64,000 nt of DNA from Bacillota bacterium (GTDB taxonomy: Bacteria > Bacillota > Clostridia > Christensenellales > Aristaeellaceae): positions 1 to 64,000 of the forward strand of contig JASGUQ010000023.1 in assembly GCA_030057655.1 (NCBI GenBank). Reading direction: 5' to 3'. Every line of letters starts with the position of its first letter. Position 1 is the first letter of the stretch. Positions 34,424-42,152 of the stretch are shown piece after piece. Below the pieces are notes generated by a model, which saw nothing but the letters and a program-made list of their open reading frames with translations, was not told where the DNA came from and ran no database searches. A program made the translations under genes and the position numbers.

Positions 34424-34818
34424 TTTTTATTCCCCCTGTTGATTTCATTCTGCGCGCTGGCAATGGTGAACTCTGCAACAGGCCGGCCATTGACGATGTG
34501 ATCCAGCACAATGCGGCGCACCTTCTCCTCATCCAGGTTCACATAGGTGACCTTCTCCTGGCCGGGCAAATAGACATCGGCCATGGGCTCATAGCGGCAC
34601 ATGCCGATGCAGCCGGTTTGAGAAACAGTGACCTGGCTGAGGCCGCGCCTGTTGGCCTCGGTCATAAAAGCCATCATGACCGGGCGGGCGCCGGCGGCAA
34701 TGCCGCAGGTGGCCATGCCGACCACGACACGCACTTCATTTTCCTTGTCTTCGCGGCGCAGGTTGATGCGCTCCAGGGTTGCTTTGCGGATTTGTTCCAA
34801 CTCGCTGATTGATTTCAT
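34420..34818 (-). CDS. hndB: Thioredoxin-like [2Fe-2S] hydrogenase subunit
   Basis: Small electron-transfer subunit of 132 residues. The four expected cluster ligands are visible in two segments: ATCGIAAGA (one cysteine) and QTGCIGMCRYEP (two), so one of the classical four is not obvious. It belongs to the HndB family by length, by the N-terminal helical ISELEQIRKATLERINLR segment and by position. It is coupled by ATGA overlaps to the ATPase gene before it and to hndC after it. Confidence 0.88.
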   Translation of the reverse strand: MKSISELEQIRKATLERINLRREDKENEVRVVVGMATCGIAAGARPVMMAFMTEANRRGLSQVTVSQTGCIGMCRYEPMADVYLPGQEKVTYVNLDEEKVRRIVLDHIVNGRPVAEFTIASAQNEINRGNKK

Positions 34819-35369
34819 TTTTCGACTCCTCCAAGCGTTTGATTAAGCATTTCGTTTATATTTTCCATCAGCCAGGTAACAACGGCCGGGTCATTGATGG
34901 GGACCTCACCCAAAACTTCCTTGATCTGCCTGGTGTCCAGAGATTCCTGCGCTCCTTCGCTGGACAAGGTCATCACAAAATCCGGGGTATCGGGGTTGGC
35001 CAGGATCAGGGTCAGGAGCGTTTCCCCCAAATTGCCAAGCGGCTGGCAATCAATGTGCCGGGTGTTGAACACAGCCTGAAGGCTGGTGCCCTGCCCTTTC
35101 TTGCTCTCCAGATCAAAACTGCCGCCTGTGATGAGCGCGTGCTCACGGGTCAGGGGGATGCCGAGACCAACTTTTCGGGTGGTGCGGCTGGTTCCAAAAG
35201 GGCTGAGCGCCTTTTCTCTGGTTTCTTCATCCATCCCGCAGCCGTCATCCTCAATCATAAAACCGAGCAAGCCGTCATCTTTTTGAAAAACAGATACCTT
35301 GATTAAGGCCGCGCCGGCTGTGATGCTGTTTTGCACCAGGTCCATCAGGTGCAGGGACAGATCGCGCAT
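34815..35369 (-). CDS. GHKL ATPase-domain protein of the hydrogenase operon
   Basis: A 184-residue protein with a histidine-kinase-type ATP-binding domain: N-box LMDLVQNSITAGA, G1-like IEDDGCGMDEE and G2-like VGLGIPLTREHA. It has no phospho-acceptor histidine domain, no sensor and no membrane segment. The C-terminal 80 residues are not recognisable to me. Such stand-alone ATPase proteins are regularly found in clostridial hydrogenase operons. A role in sensing or in assembly is plausible but unproven. It overlaps hndA (TGATG) and hndB (ATGA). Confidence 0.85.
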   Translation of the reverse strand: MRDLSLHLMDLVQNSITAGAALIKVSVFQKDDGLLGFMIEDDGCGMDEETREKALSPFGTSRTTRKVGLGIPLTREHALITGGSFDLESKKGQGTSLQAVFNTRHIDCQPLGNLGETLLTLILANPDTPDFVMTLSSEGAQESLDTRQIKEVLGEVPINDPAVVTWLMENINEMLNQTLGGVEK

Positions 35370-35839
35370 CAGCTCTCGTACTTGGCAATGATGGAAGGGA
35401 TCTCGTCCGGAATAACCCGCCCGTGCACATCATCCCCAACAGTCAACACCGGGGCCAGGCCGCAGGCGCCAAGGCAGCGGGTGGCCATCAGGGTAAACTT
35501 GCCGTCAGCGGTGGTCTCGCCGGGAGCCACACCCAGAGATTCGCTCAGCTTGTCCAGAACAGCCTGTGCGCCCTTGACATAGCAGGCAGTGCCCATGCAA
35601 ACACTGATGACATGCTCGCCCTTGGGCTGCAGAGCAAACTGGGAATAGAAAGTGGCAACCCCATACACTTCAGACAAGGTGATGCCAAGGCCTTCAGCGA
35701 TCTCAATCTGAACGTCCTGGGGAAGGTAGCCAAAGATGTTCTGGGCCTCCTGCATGACAGGCATCAGCGCGCCTTTCTCATCCTTGTGCTTGTTGATGAC
35801 GTTGCGCAGCGCTTCAAACTGCTCTTTTCTGTCAACCAT
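35369..35839 (-). CDS. hndA: Hydrogenase [2Fe-2S] subunit (NuoE-like)
   Basis: A 156-residue thioredoxin-fold subunit that carries one [2Fe-2S] cluster, with ligands in CMGTACYVKGA and TRCLGACGLAPV. The helical N-terminal part (MPVMQEAQNIFGYLPQDVQ) is typical of NuoE/HydC. It transfers electrons between the flavin subunit and the rest of the complex. It is preceded by the PHP gene with a 32-base gap and ends inside the start codon of the GHKL ATPase gene. Confidence 0.94.
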   Translation of the reverse strand: MVDRKEQFEALRNVINKHKDEKGALMPVMQEAQNIFGYLPQDVQIEIAEGLGITLSEVYGVATFYSQFALQPKGEHVISVCMGTACYVKGAQAVLDKLSESLGVAPGETTADGKFTLMATRCLGACGLAPVLTVGDDVHGRVIPDEIPSIIAKYES

Positions 35840-35871
35840 GTCAATTCCCTCTTTCTTCTTTAATGGTATTG

Positions 35872-36558
35872 TTAAGCCGTTGTGCGGCCTTCACGCAAAA
35901 ATGTCAGCACCCCGTCCAGATCGTCGGCCAAAAGGGCATTTTCCCTTTCCGAGATCGCGCCCAAGTCATGGGCATCGGAGTTGTGGATACACTTCATTCC
36001 CTTGATCGGCGCCTCCCCCACACCCTGCTCCACGACCTTAAATCCAGCCTGCTGCGGAATAAACCCCAAGGTGTAGATCATGCCGTATCCGCGGTTAACA
36101 TGGGCTGGTACCGCAATGCCGCTGCAGGACCTGATGAGCGCCAGCGTTTCCTCCAGAGAGAGATCCAGTGCGCCGATCAGGAGGGCGTCCTCTTCGCCGC
36201 AGGGCTGGTCTTTCTCATCCACCAGCAGTTGTCTGCCAAAAAAATCAGGCTTGTTCTTCTTTTTTGGCAGATGGCTCCTGACCGCTTCCGACGCCAAAAG
36301 AGCGTCATCCAGGTTTTGAAAGTAGGCCAGAATGTGAACCTCCTCAGCCGTGCACAATTCCATCCCCGGAATGAAGAGAAGCCCATACTCCCAAGCCGCT
36401 TTTGAGAAGGCGACCAGGTTGCCTCCGGAGTTGTGGTCAGTAAGCGCGATCACATCCAGCCCTTTTAATCTTGCCATGCCGCAGACATTCTGGGGCGTCA
36501 TGTCGTCCTGAGCGCAGGGCGAGAGACAGGAATGGATGTGCAGGTCGTAATAAAGCAT
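35872..36558 (-). CDS. PHP-domain metal-dependent phosphoesterase
   Basis: A 228-residue PHP protein. Metal ligands are visible in DLHIHSCLSPCAQDD (first motif), ALTDHN (second), GMELCTAEEVHILAY (third) and HNSDAHDL (last). Stand-alone PHP proteins of this size act as phosphatases or exonucleases on small substrates; one that degrades a nucleotide signal would fit this operon but is speculation. The start overlaps the preceding DRTGG gene as TGATG. Confidence 0.88.
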   Translation of the reverse strand: MLYYDLHIHSCLSPCAQDDMTPQNVCGMARLKGLDVIALTDHNSGGNLVAFSKAAWEYGLLFIPGMELCTAEEVHILAYFQNLDDALLASEAVRSHLPKKKNKPDFFGRQLLVDEKDQPCGEEDALLIGALDLSLEETLALIRSCSGIAVPAHVNRGYGMIYTLGFIPQQAGFKVVEQGVGEAPIKGMKCIHNSDAHDLGAISERENALLADDLDGVLTFLREGRTTA

Positions 36559-36902
36559 CAGGTTTCAGGCCCTAAAAGCCCCTTCTCATACATCAGGCCA
36601 CAGATGGAAAAAGCGTTCATGGGCGAGGACAGTACAGCGATGTCCTCCTCCCGGGCCTTGTTCAGAACCGTCTCATCCATCATAATGTTATCAGGCAAAA
36701 TGACGCAAGCCATATCATGCAGGCTGGCGACCGCGATCACATTCAGGTGGGTCTGTACCGTGATCCAGGCCATGCCCTGAGCGCCTCTTGCCATGACCCA
36801 ACTGAGCAGGTCGCAGACGTAGCCGTTTTCCACAGTCGCGTCAGGATCACCTGCTGTTAAGGTCTTTGCGTTGATCAGCGAGGCAAGTTGAGAAACGGTC
36901 AA
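36558..36902 (-). CDS. DRTGG-domain protein 1
   Basis: A 114-residue protein consisting of one DRTGG-like domain. The SQLASLINAKTLTAG start and the AREEDIAVLSSPMNAFSICG end match the pattern seen in clostridial hydrogenase clusters. DRTGG domains occur beside CBS domains and in phosphotransacetylases and are thought to bind small ligands. There is no catalytic motif and no membrane segment. It overlaps the ATPase gene before it (ATGA) and the PHP gene after it (TGATG). Confidence 0.82.
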   Translation of the reverse strand: MTVSQLASLINAKTLTAGDPDATVENGYVCDLLSWVMARGAQGMAWITVQTHLNVIAVASLHDMACVILPDNIMMDETVLNKAREEDIAVLSSPMNAFSICGLMYEKGLLGPET

Positions 36903-37354
36903 ATCCCCATCCTCCTTTTATCCGCGTCATCCTGGGGCTTTAAGTAAAAATTCATCACCATGAGGGTGCCGATGCTGGGGCGGCTGGCCATCACGAAATC
37001 ATCCGCGTTGCGCCGTATATTGGGAAGACCCATGCCGGCGCCAAAGCCCATATTGCGCGCAACGTCACAGGCAGTCGAAAACCCTTCCATCTGTGCCAGC
37101 ATCACATCGGAGATTCCAGGCCCTCTGTCATATACCTCCAGGGTGATCATATCATCGTCTATCGTCAATTCCATTTTTCCGCCTTCTGAATGGATAATGA
37201 GATTGATTTCAGCTTCATAGGCGGCAATGGCAACACGGCGGATGATGCCCTTGTCAATGCCTTTTTGCCGGAGCAGCAGTTTGATGGCAGCCGACGCTGA
37301 GCCGGCTCTGTCATAATCCTGCTGTTCCACTGAATAAATCTCATGGGCGTTCAT
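36899..37354 (-). CDS. Anti-sigma-factor-like ATPase of the hydrogenase operon
   Basis: A 151-residue protein of the RsbW/SpoIIAB-like GHKL group. The N-box is IAAYEAEINLIIHSEGG, the G1 box is EVYDRGPGI, and GFGAGMGLPNIRR is the G2 loop. Such proteins bind ATP and can act as serine kinases or anti-sigma factors. No sigma factor or anti-anti-sigma protein is adjacent; the two DRTGG proteins on either side are the likely partners. It follows the first operon gene immediately. Confidence 0.86.
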   Translation of the reverse strand: MNAHEIYSVEQQDYDRAGSASAAIKLLLRQKGIDKGIIRRVAIAAYEAEINLIIHSEGGKMELTIDDDMITLEVYDRGPGISDVMLAQMEGFSTACDVARNMGFGAGMGLPNIRRNADDFVMASRPSIGTLMVMNFYLKPQDDADKRRMGI

Positions 37355-37810
37355 TTAATTGACCTCTCTCCTGTTTTCCCAGCCCATTGGGGTACCAGAA
37401 AGACCTGCCTGATAAAGAAGGCCGGCGCTGACAAACATGGTTTTATTAACGGCCAGCAGCGTTACATCCAATTCTCTTGCTAATTCCAGCACCTCTTCCG
37501 GCGGCTGCTTGCCGCGCACGAAGATGATGCAGCTTAAATCCAGCATTTCCGCCGTCCTGATGACCTGGGTGTTGGCAAGACCAGTCAACAGCAAGGCTTT
37601 TTCGTGGACAAACGCCAACACATCACTCATCAGATCCGAGCTGCACGCGCAATGGGCGACAGAATCCAAATGCTCTTCGCCTGTTAAAACACGGGCGTCA
37701 AGAACTTGTACAACTTCGCGCAGGGTTAAGGTTTTACGTTCCATAAAAGACTGGGTCGTATCCAAACAGCATTGGTTTTGCTCCATTTCAGGCTGCAGTT
37801 GGGGCGTCAT
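37355..37810 (-). CDS. DRTGG-domain protein 2, first gene of the hydrogenase operon
   Basis: A 151-residue protein with a 35-residue N-terminal extension (MTPQLQPEMEQNQCCLDTTQ and on) followed by a DRTGG-like domain (LREVVQVLDARVLTGEEHLD to AVNKTMFVSAGLLYQAG). I start at ATG 37810 because AAGGAGG stands nine bases upstream; the open frame runs 19 codons further without a ribosome site. The extension contains an adjacent cysteine pair not present in DRTGG protein 1. It leads a nine-gene operon ending in hndD. Confidence 0.8.
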   Translation of the reverse strand: MTPQLQPEMEQNQCCLDTTQSFMERKTLTLREVVQVLDARVLTGEEHLDSVAHCACSSDLMSDVLAFVHEKALLLTGLANTQVIRTAEMLDLSCIIFVRGKQPPEEVLELARELDVTLLAVNKTMFVSAGLLYQAGLSGTPMGWENRREVN

Positions 37811-37872
37811 GCATTTTCCTCCTTGTTTGGTATGTATCAGGGTTATGGAAACCATTCCACAAACCAAACCGT

Positions 37873-37937
37873 ATTATATCAAAGCTGTGGGACAAAATGT
37901 ACCACGTCTGGAATTTATGCGGGATCACATTTGTCCC
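37873..37937 (-). promoter_or_regulatory. Promoter and palindromic site of the hydrogenase operon
   Basis: On the minus strand an extended -10 TGA-TATAAT lies at 37873-37881. Just upstream, GGGACAAAATGT (37889-37900) and ACATTTGTCCC (37927-37937) form a separated inverted repeat with one extra A. The outer half lies in the last codons of the oxidoreductase gene. No Rex-like palindrome (TTGTGAA...TTCACAA) is present. Confidence 0.45.
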
Positions 37938-38926
37938 GACACTTCAATTTCCGTCCTGCAAGGCAGGTTGGTCTGTCTTGCTGCATCAAGAATCCTAACA
38001 ATCAAATCAATGTTTCGGATGGTTTCCTCAAGCGAAAAAGGCGGTTGACCGCCTGTTAAAACAGCGTCCGAGAAAGCCTCCACCTGAGCGGCATAACAGT
38101 CGCATTCCTCTGCCTTGATTTCAGTCACCTTGTTGTCCTTCAGGTGCAGGATGGGGGTGGCAGGCCCTAAAAAACTGTCGCGCAGGAGCAGGCTGCCCAA
38201 GGCGCCGTTGATCTGTGTAACTTGCATGGACTGGGAATCAAAGCCGCCGGTCACAGTGCAGGTGGCCCCGGAAGGATACTGAAGCAAGGCCGTAAGGGAC
38301 ACATCGATGCCGTTTTTCTCATTTTTTACTGCGCTGATCGTGACAGGCTCCTCTTGAAAGATCAGACCCGCCATGTTGACCGCGTAGCAGCCCACATCCC
38401 AGAAAGCGCCGCCGCCCATCTCTTTTTGGTTGCGATAATCCCCCGGGCGGTCAAAAACAAAACTGAACCCGCTTGACACATGGCGGATATCCCCGATCAA
38501 GCCGTCAGAAAGCAGTTTCTGAAGCAGTTTGGTCTTGTTGTGAAAGCGGTACATGAAGGCTTCCATTAAAACAACGCTGTTTTTGCGGCTTTCCTCAGCC
38601 ATTTCCAGCGCGTCCTCTGTTGTGAGGGCCATCGGTTTTTCGCAGAGCACATGCTTTTTCGCGCGCATGGCCTTAATTGCCCATTCCTTGTGCAGGGAAT
38701 TGGGCAAAGGGATATAGACGGCATCCACAGCAGGATCGTTCAGCAGGTCCTCGTAGCGTTCATACACCACAAGGGAAGGGTGTTTGGCCCTGGCCTCATC
38801 CCTGCTCTCCGCTTTTCCGGAAGCCAGGGCATAAAAAGCAGCATTTTTGGTTTTCATCAAAGCCGGAATCAGGGCACGAACCGCGATGCCGGCATAGCCC
38901 AGAATACCGAAACGAATCTTTTTCAC
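37925..38926 (-). CDS. Gfo/Idh/MocA-family oxidoreductase 1
   Basis: NAD(P)-dependent oxidoreductase of 333 residues. The Rossmann start is RFGILGYAGIAVRALIPAL, in which the usual GxGxxG pattern is relaxed to GYAGIA. VLCEKPMAL holds the catalytic-region lysine, and the C-terminal half is of the typical alpha/beta type (MGGGAFWDVGCYAVN). Members oxidise or reduce sugars, inositols or biliverdin-like compounds; the substrate is unknown. It stands just before the hydrogenase operon on the same strand. Confidence 0.87.
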   Translation of the reverse strand: MKKIRFGILGYAGIAVRALIPALMKTKNAAFYALASGKAESRDEARAKHPSLVVYERYEDLLNDPAVDAVYIPLPNSLHKEWAIKAMRAKKHVLCEKPMALTTEDALEMAEESRKNSVVLMEAFMYRFHNKTKLLQKLLSDGLIGDIRHVSSGFSFVFDRPGDYRNQKEMGGGAFWDVGCYAVNMAGLIFQEEPVTISAVKNEKNGIDVSLTALLQYPSGATCTVTGGFDSQSMQVTQINGALGSLLLRDSFLGPATPILHLKDNKVTEIKAEECDCYAAQVEAFSDAVLTGGQPPFSLEETIRNIDLIVRILDAARQTNLPCRTEIEVSGQM

Positions 38927-39026
38927 AAAAATACCGCCTTTTTATCTATCCATGTGATTATACGCCAAGCGGGCAATAAGAGCAAGAGAAAAGCCTTCTT
39001 TTAAGACAATAAACGCCCGTTTGACA

Positions 39027-39069
39027 CAAAAAGCAGCCTTCCATGTTGGAAGGCGAACATGGAAGGCTG
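39027..39069 (-). terminator. Strong intrinsic terminator after oxidoreductase 2
   Basis: CAGCCTTCCATGTT (39034-39047) pairs perfectly with AACATGGAAGGCTG (39056-39069). On the minus strand the stem is followed by CTTTTTG. It separates the two oxidoreductase genes. Confidence 0.9.
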
Positions 39070-39086
39070 TGCTCAATGGCAAGGGC

Positions 39087-40232
39087 TTAGATTTCCGGGA
39101 TATAGACCTCGACCTCGCGGCCTTTCTCTGAGGAATCTCCGATGGCGTTGATGATGGCCTGGTTGTAGAGGATCTGCTCTGAGGGAACGGGCGCGGGCAG
39201 TTTAAAGATGATGGCATCCAGGAAAGAGCGGATCTTCTTGTCAAACAGACCTGACTCGTCATCCTCAATGATCGGGATAAGGGTTTCCACCTGCTCGCCG
39301 GCTATATCATGGTATAGCTTCATGGGGCCGCCGACAGTTCCGTTCCAGCACTCAGTGGACGGGATGCGCAACGCGCCCTCAGTGCCCAGAATGACCGTGT
39401 CGCCGGGGGTATCCAGGTGCATTGCCCAGGAAATGCGGAAATCCAGGATGATATCCCCCTCCAGGCGGATGAAGGCCGCGGCGAAATCGTCCACATCAAA
39501 GCGGGCTGCGTCCTCCGGCTTCTGGTACTTGGTGGAAGTGCCAAAGTAGTTGGAGGTGTAGCCGGAAGCCGTGAGGGGCTTGGGATAGCCGATGGCGTTT
39601 AGCACCATGTCCAGGGAATAGCAGCCGATGTCGCCCAAGGCGCCGATGCCGGCCGTCTTTTTCTCGATAAAGGTGCTGTTGGGGATGCCGCGGCGGCGGC
39701 CGCCGCCTGTTTGAATGTAATAGATTTTACCGAGAACCCCTGATTCCACGATTTTTTTGATCTGCTGCATATTGGCGTCCATGCGCGGCTGAAAGCCGAT
39801 GGACAGCAGTTTGCCGCTTTTCTTTTCAGCCCTGATGATGTCGGCGGCTTCTTCCACGGTTGCGGACATGGGTTTTTCAAGAAGGACGTTCACGCCATGG
39901 TTGAGCGCGTCGATGGTGCACACCGCGTGCTGCGTGTTGTAGGTGCACACGCTGACGGCGTCCAGCTGCTCATTCCCCAGCATGCTCTTGTGGTCAGGAT
40001 AGAAATTGCAGTCCGTGACGCCATAGGACGCCGCGAATTTTTCCGCTTTGCCGGGGATCAAATCGGCCATGGCCACGATCTGGACATCGGGCTGCTTCAA
40101 GTAGCTTTCAACGTGGGCTTCGGCGATCCATCCGGTGCCGATGATGCCGATGCGGAGCTTTTTCTCGCTGTAGCGGCGCTCCTCCTTTACCTGCTGCGTG
40201 AAATTGGACAGGACACGATCTGCTTCTGACAT
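39087..40232 (-). CDS. Gfo/Idh/MocA-family oxidoreductase 2
   Basis: NAD(P)-dependent oxidoreductase of 381 residues. It has a 25-residue N-terminal extension, then the nucleotide-binding LRIGIIGTGWIAEAHVESYL, VLLEKPMSATVEEAADII with the key lysine, and the family's GGGRRRGIPN and GDIGCYSLDMVL segments. ATG 40232 has AAAGGAG upstream, better than the ATG at 40247. The gene is monocistronic and ends in a strong terminator. It diverges from the flavoprotein gene at 40465. Substrate unknown, probably a sugar or polyol. Confidence 0.88.
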   Translation of the reverse strand: MSEADRVLSNFTQQVKEERRYSEKKLRIGIIGTGWIAEAHVESYLKQPDVQIVAMADLIPGKAEKFAASYGVTDCNFYPDHKSMLGNEQLDAVSVCTYNTQHAVCTIDALNHGVNVLLEKPMSATVEEAADIIRAEKKSGKLLSIGFQPRMDANMQQIKKIVESGVLGKIYYIQTGGGRRRGIPNSTFIEKKTAGIGALGDIGCYSLDMVLNAIGYPKPLTASGYTSNYFGTSTKYQKPEDAARFDVDDFAAAFIRLEGDIILDFRISWAMHLDTPGDTVILGTEGALRIPSTECWNGTVGGPMKLYHDIAGEQVETLIPIIEDDESGLFDKKIRSFLDAIIFKLPAPVPSEQILYNQAIINAIGDSSEKGREVEVYIPEI

Positions 40233-40464
40233 GGTGGCTCCTTTCATTGATCAACATATTGGGGTCAAACGCCCGTTAAGGCTTTGTTTCTGTGCTTTAT
40301 CCTAACACGGAAAAAGGTTTTCGTAAATACAATTGACCCATTTTTCACAGCGGATGAACAGTTTTAAACGCCTCATGAAGCCGCTGAAAGATTGAATTGC
40401 CTGGCATTTGGGTAAAATAGACAAGGTTTTAACAACACCTGAGAATTTTAAGGAGCACAAACAA

Positions 40465-41901
40465 ATGCAGCAATTTGACATCGCGGTCATCGGGGCCGGC
40501 AGCGGGCTGATGATTATGGAAGAGGCCGTCAAGCACGGTAAAACTGTTGCAGTGATCGAAAAAGGCGCCTTTGGCGGCACCTGTCTGAACCGGGGCTGCA
40601 TCCCCTCCAAGATGCTGGTCTACCCTGCTGATCTGATCCGTGAAGCCCAGCTCGGCAGCAGGGTCGGCGTCAGCTACGGGGAACCTGAGATCGACTGGGA
40701 AAAGATTACGCGGCGCATGCGCAGGCAAATCGACGCAAACATCAACCTGGCCGAGGAGATCAAAGCGACTGAAGGCGTGACCGTGTTTGAAGGCTCCGGT
40801 TCCTTTGTTGATCGGAACACCCTTCAAATCCAATTAAATGACGGTAAAACAACAAGCATCCAGGCCGAGATCATCGTGATCGCCACCGGCAGCCGCACGC
40901 GCATTCCTGATATCAAGGGCATGAAGGAAGCTGGGTTCCAGGCCAGCGAATCCTTCTTCGCGGAAGGCTTTCCCAAAAAACCGTATAAGAGCCTGATGAT
41001 CATCGGGGGCGGATCAACCGCGCTGGAATTCGCGCACATTTTTTCAGCCTTCGGCACAAAGGTCACCCTGGCAGTGCGCAGCGAAACCATCCTGCGGGGC
41101 ACGGACGAGGAGATCGCCCCCTTTGTCAAAAAGCAGCTGGAAAATGCGGGCGTCAGGGTGCTTTATTTCGCGGACGCCCAGGAAGTGCACGCCAAGGACG
41201 GGCAAAAAGTCATGACCTTCAAGGACAAGCAGACCGGGGAAACCTATGACATCACGGCTGAGGAAATCTTTTTAGCCCCGGGCATCGTCCCCAACACGGA
41301 CAGCCTGTCCCTTGAAAAAGCGGGCGTTCAGACCGATCAAAACGGCTATATCATCACCGATGAAAAACTCAGAACCAACGTGAACAACATCTACGCCCTG
41401 GGTGATATCAACGGCAAATACCCCTTAAGACACAAGGCCAACTACGAAGCAGGGGTGTTAAACAATGTTTTGTTTGGGGATAATACGCGCGAAGCCTCCT
41501 ATGACAGCGTGCCCCAGGCGGTGTTCACCCATCCCCAGGTGGGCATCGTCGGTCTGTCTGAAAAAGAGGCAAGAGAACAATACGGCAACAAAACGCAGGT
41601 CTTTTATGGATCCTATTCGGATGTGATCGCGGGAATTTCCATGGGCTATTCCAGGCGGCATGACGATGACGGCTTCGTCAAGATCATCACGGACGACAAA
41701 AAACGCATTTTGGGCGTCCATGCGGTCGGCCCCCAGGCTGCGATGCTTGTGCAGCCCTATGCCTATCTGATGAACGCGGGCGGCAGGGAACAGGCGGAAG
41801 AACGCGGAACCTGGCTGCCCATAGAGCGCGCGATGACCATTCACCCGACTTTTTCGGAATTGGCTGCCTGGGCGCTGATCTACCCGCAGCCGCCCAAATA
41901 A
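40465..41901 (+). CDS. Dihydrolipoamide-dehydrogenase-like FAD disulfide reductase
   Basis: Class I pyridine-nucleotide disulfide oxidoreductase of 478 residues. It has the FAD motif IAVIGAGSGLMI, the redox-active CLNRGC with its two cysteines, a second Rossmann motif IIGGGSTALEFAHIF, ALGDING, and a C-terminal interface histidine in ERAMTIHPTFSELAAWAL. ATG 40465 follows AAGGAG; an upstream frame extension has no ribosome site. No 2-oxoacid dehydrogenase or glycine-cleavage genes are adjacent. It could be a lipoamide dehydrogenase, a mycothione-reductase-like enzyme or another dithiol reductase. Confidence 0.87.
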   Translation: MQQFDIAVIGAGSGLMIMEEAVKHGKTVAVIEKGAFGGTCLNRGCIPSKMLVYPADLIREAQLGSRVGVSYGEPEIDWEKITRRMRRQIDANINLAEEIKATEGVTVFEGSGSFVDRNTLQIQLNDGKTTSIQAEIIVIATGSRTRIPDIKGMKEAGFQASESFFAEGFPKKPYKSLMIIGGGSTALEFAHIFSAFGTKVTLAVRSETILRGTDEEIAPFVKKQLENAGVRVLYFADAQEVHAKDGQKVMTFKDKQTGETYDITAEEIFLAPGIVPNTDSLSLEKAGVQTDQNGYIITDEKLRTNVNNIYALGDINGKYPLRHKANYEAGVLNNVLFGDNTREASYDSVPQAVFTHPQVGIVGLSEKEAREQYGNKTQVFYGSYSDVIAGISMGYSRRHDDDGFVKIITDDKKRILGVHAVGPQAAMLVQPYAYLMNAGGREQAEERGTWLPIERAMTIHPTFSELAAWALIYPQPPK

Positions 41902-41921
41902 ACAGCGCAAAAAGCGGCGTT

Positions 41922-42152
41922 TTATTGGGGCTGTGCTGTTTCGCCGCTGCTGTTTATATACTCAAAACGCGGGACAAGTCTGCCCTCATGTTCCACCGTT
42001 TCCAGGAACATGTTCATCGGGCGCACCCAAAGCTTCTGTTCGCCATATCGGGCGCGATAGATCACCATTTCCTCCAGCGTTTCTGAATGAATGGCAATGC
42101 CGATCACCTCATACATTCCGCCTTTGAAATGGCGGTACAGCCCTAAATCCAT
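41922..42152 (-). CDS. DUF1653 protein
   Basis: A 76-residue protein matching the DUF1653 pattern: YRHFKGGMYEVIGIA at the start, then VIYRARYGEQKLWVRPMNMFLE. The family consists of small soluble beta-rich proteins of unknown function. It overlaps the phoR stop as ATGA and so is the last gene of the phosphate regulon transcript. Its place here may be incidental. Confidence 0.85.
   Translation of the reverse strand: MDLGLYRHFKGGMYEVIGIAIHSETLEEMVIYRARYGEQKLWVRPMNMFLETVEHEGRLVPRFEYINSSGETAQPQ

Noticed and set aside
37861..37940. Rex redox-regulator site in the hydrogenase promoter
   Set aside because: No TTGTGAA-N-TTCACAA-like palindrome is present.
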